Shown: positions 23,674 through 23,843 of the stretch, one piece after another
Layout: each line of letters begins with the position of its first letter
Position numbering within the stretch: the stretch's first letter is position 1
Source: CAZWKX01 sp964633975
GTDB taxonomy: Bacteria > Actinomycetota > Acidimicrobiia > Spongiisociales > UBA11373
Reading direction: 5' to 3'
NCBI GenBank assembly: GCA_964633975.1
Contig: CAZWKX010000031.1
Location: 1 to 23,843 of the forward strand
Length of the DNA: 23,843 nt
Translations under genes and position numbers: made by a program
The notes under the pieces: model-generated
The model's database searches: none
What the model was told of the DNA's origin: nothing
The model's input: the letters and a program-made list of their open reading frames with translations, nothing else

Positions 23674-23737
23674 AGTGCCGCCGAAGGCGGCTTCCCGGAT
23701 AGGACTCGAAGCAGAGTGACCGCCACCGAAGGCGGCT
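23674..23737. repeat. Two tandem CCGCC-GAA-GGCGG hairpins
   Basis: GCCGCC-GAA-GGCGGC (23677-23691) and CCGCC-ACCGAA-GGCGG (23720-23735) share flanks GAGTG and GGCT. Both lie downstream of tRNA-Lys on the minus strand and could act as its terminators; on the plus strand the second is followed by CTTTTT. Confidence 0.5.
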
Positions 23738-23755
23738 GTCTGCTTTTTGCCCCTC

Positions 23756-23834
<79 letters not shown>

Positions 23835-23843
23835 GGAGACAGC

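Overview
The window looks like a piece of a high-GC actinobacterial chromosome. A lineage near Acidimicrobiia is my inference, not a proven placement. The reasons are: a prfB - ftsE - ftsX - smpB - ssrA run; a metallo-beta-lactamase - rph - rdgB run in the same order as Rv1339-rphA-Rv1341 of mycobacteria; Thr-rich linkers behind lipoprotein or membrane signals; and many genes whose -10 box sits so close to the start codon that the mRNA should be leaderless.

Layout. 1-3261: the 3' part of secA, then prfB (RF2) with an intact programmed +1 frameshift site. 3346-4122: two paralogous small membrane proteins, the first ending in 14 prolines. 4342-7602: a compact division and ribosome-rescue operon (ftsE, ftsX, M23 peptidase with coiled coil, smpB), followed by tmRNA (ssrA). 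The 3' 143 bp of the tmRNA locus is repeated exactly 297 bp downstream. 8428-11276: an MFS transporter, a decapeptide-repeat membrane protein, and azlC/azlD. 11381-16448: three secreted or anchored proteins of unknown function around a NodIJ-like ABC exporter with two permeases. 16483-20235: a DUF885 metallopeptidase-like protein, then the MBL hydrolase, RNase PH and XTP/dITP pyrophosphatase in overlapping order. 20303-21497: a multiply frameshifted pseudogene of a secreted protein. 21571-23288: a universal stress protein and a Thr-rich lipoprotein. 23455-23834: tRNA-Leu(UAG) and tRNA-Lys(CUU) on the minus strand.

Genes that work together: FtsE and FtsX should gate the M23 hydrolase during septal wall splitting. 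SmpB and tmRNA form the trans-translation pair, next to release factor 2. AzlC and AzlD form one amino-acid exporter. The ATPase and two permeases at 12257-14771 form one exporter. RNase PH and RdgB act in RNA trimming and nucleotide-pool cleaning.

The most unusual signals are: (1) five dispersed AT-rich hairpin elements built from a 7-bp TTCAGAA/TTCTGAA unit, all near gene 3' ends; (2) the duplicated tmRNA 3' end, which resembles an integration scar; (3) a run of TANNNT boxes 6-9 nt before start codons; (4) a protein ending in 14 prolines plus stop, encoded between RF2 and the tmRNA system; (5) a five-times repeated decapeptide protein.
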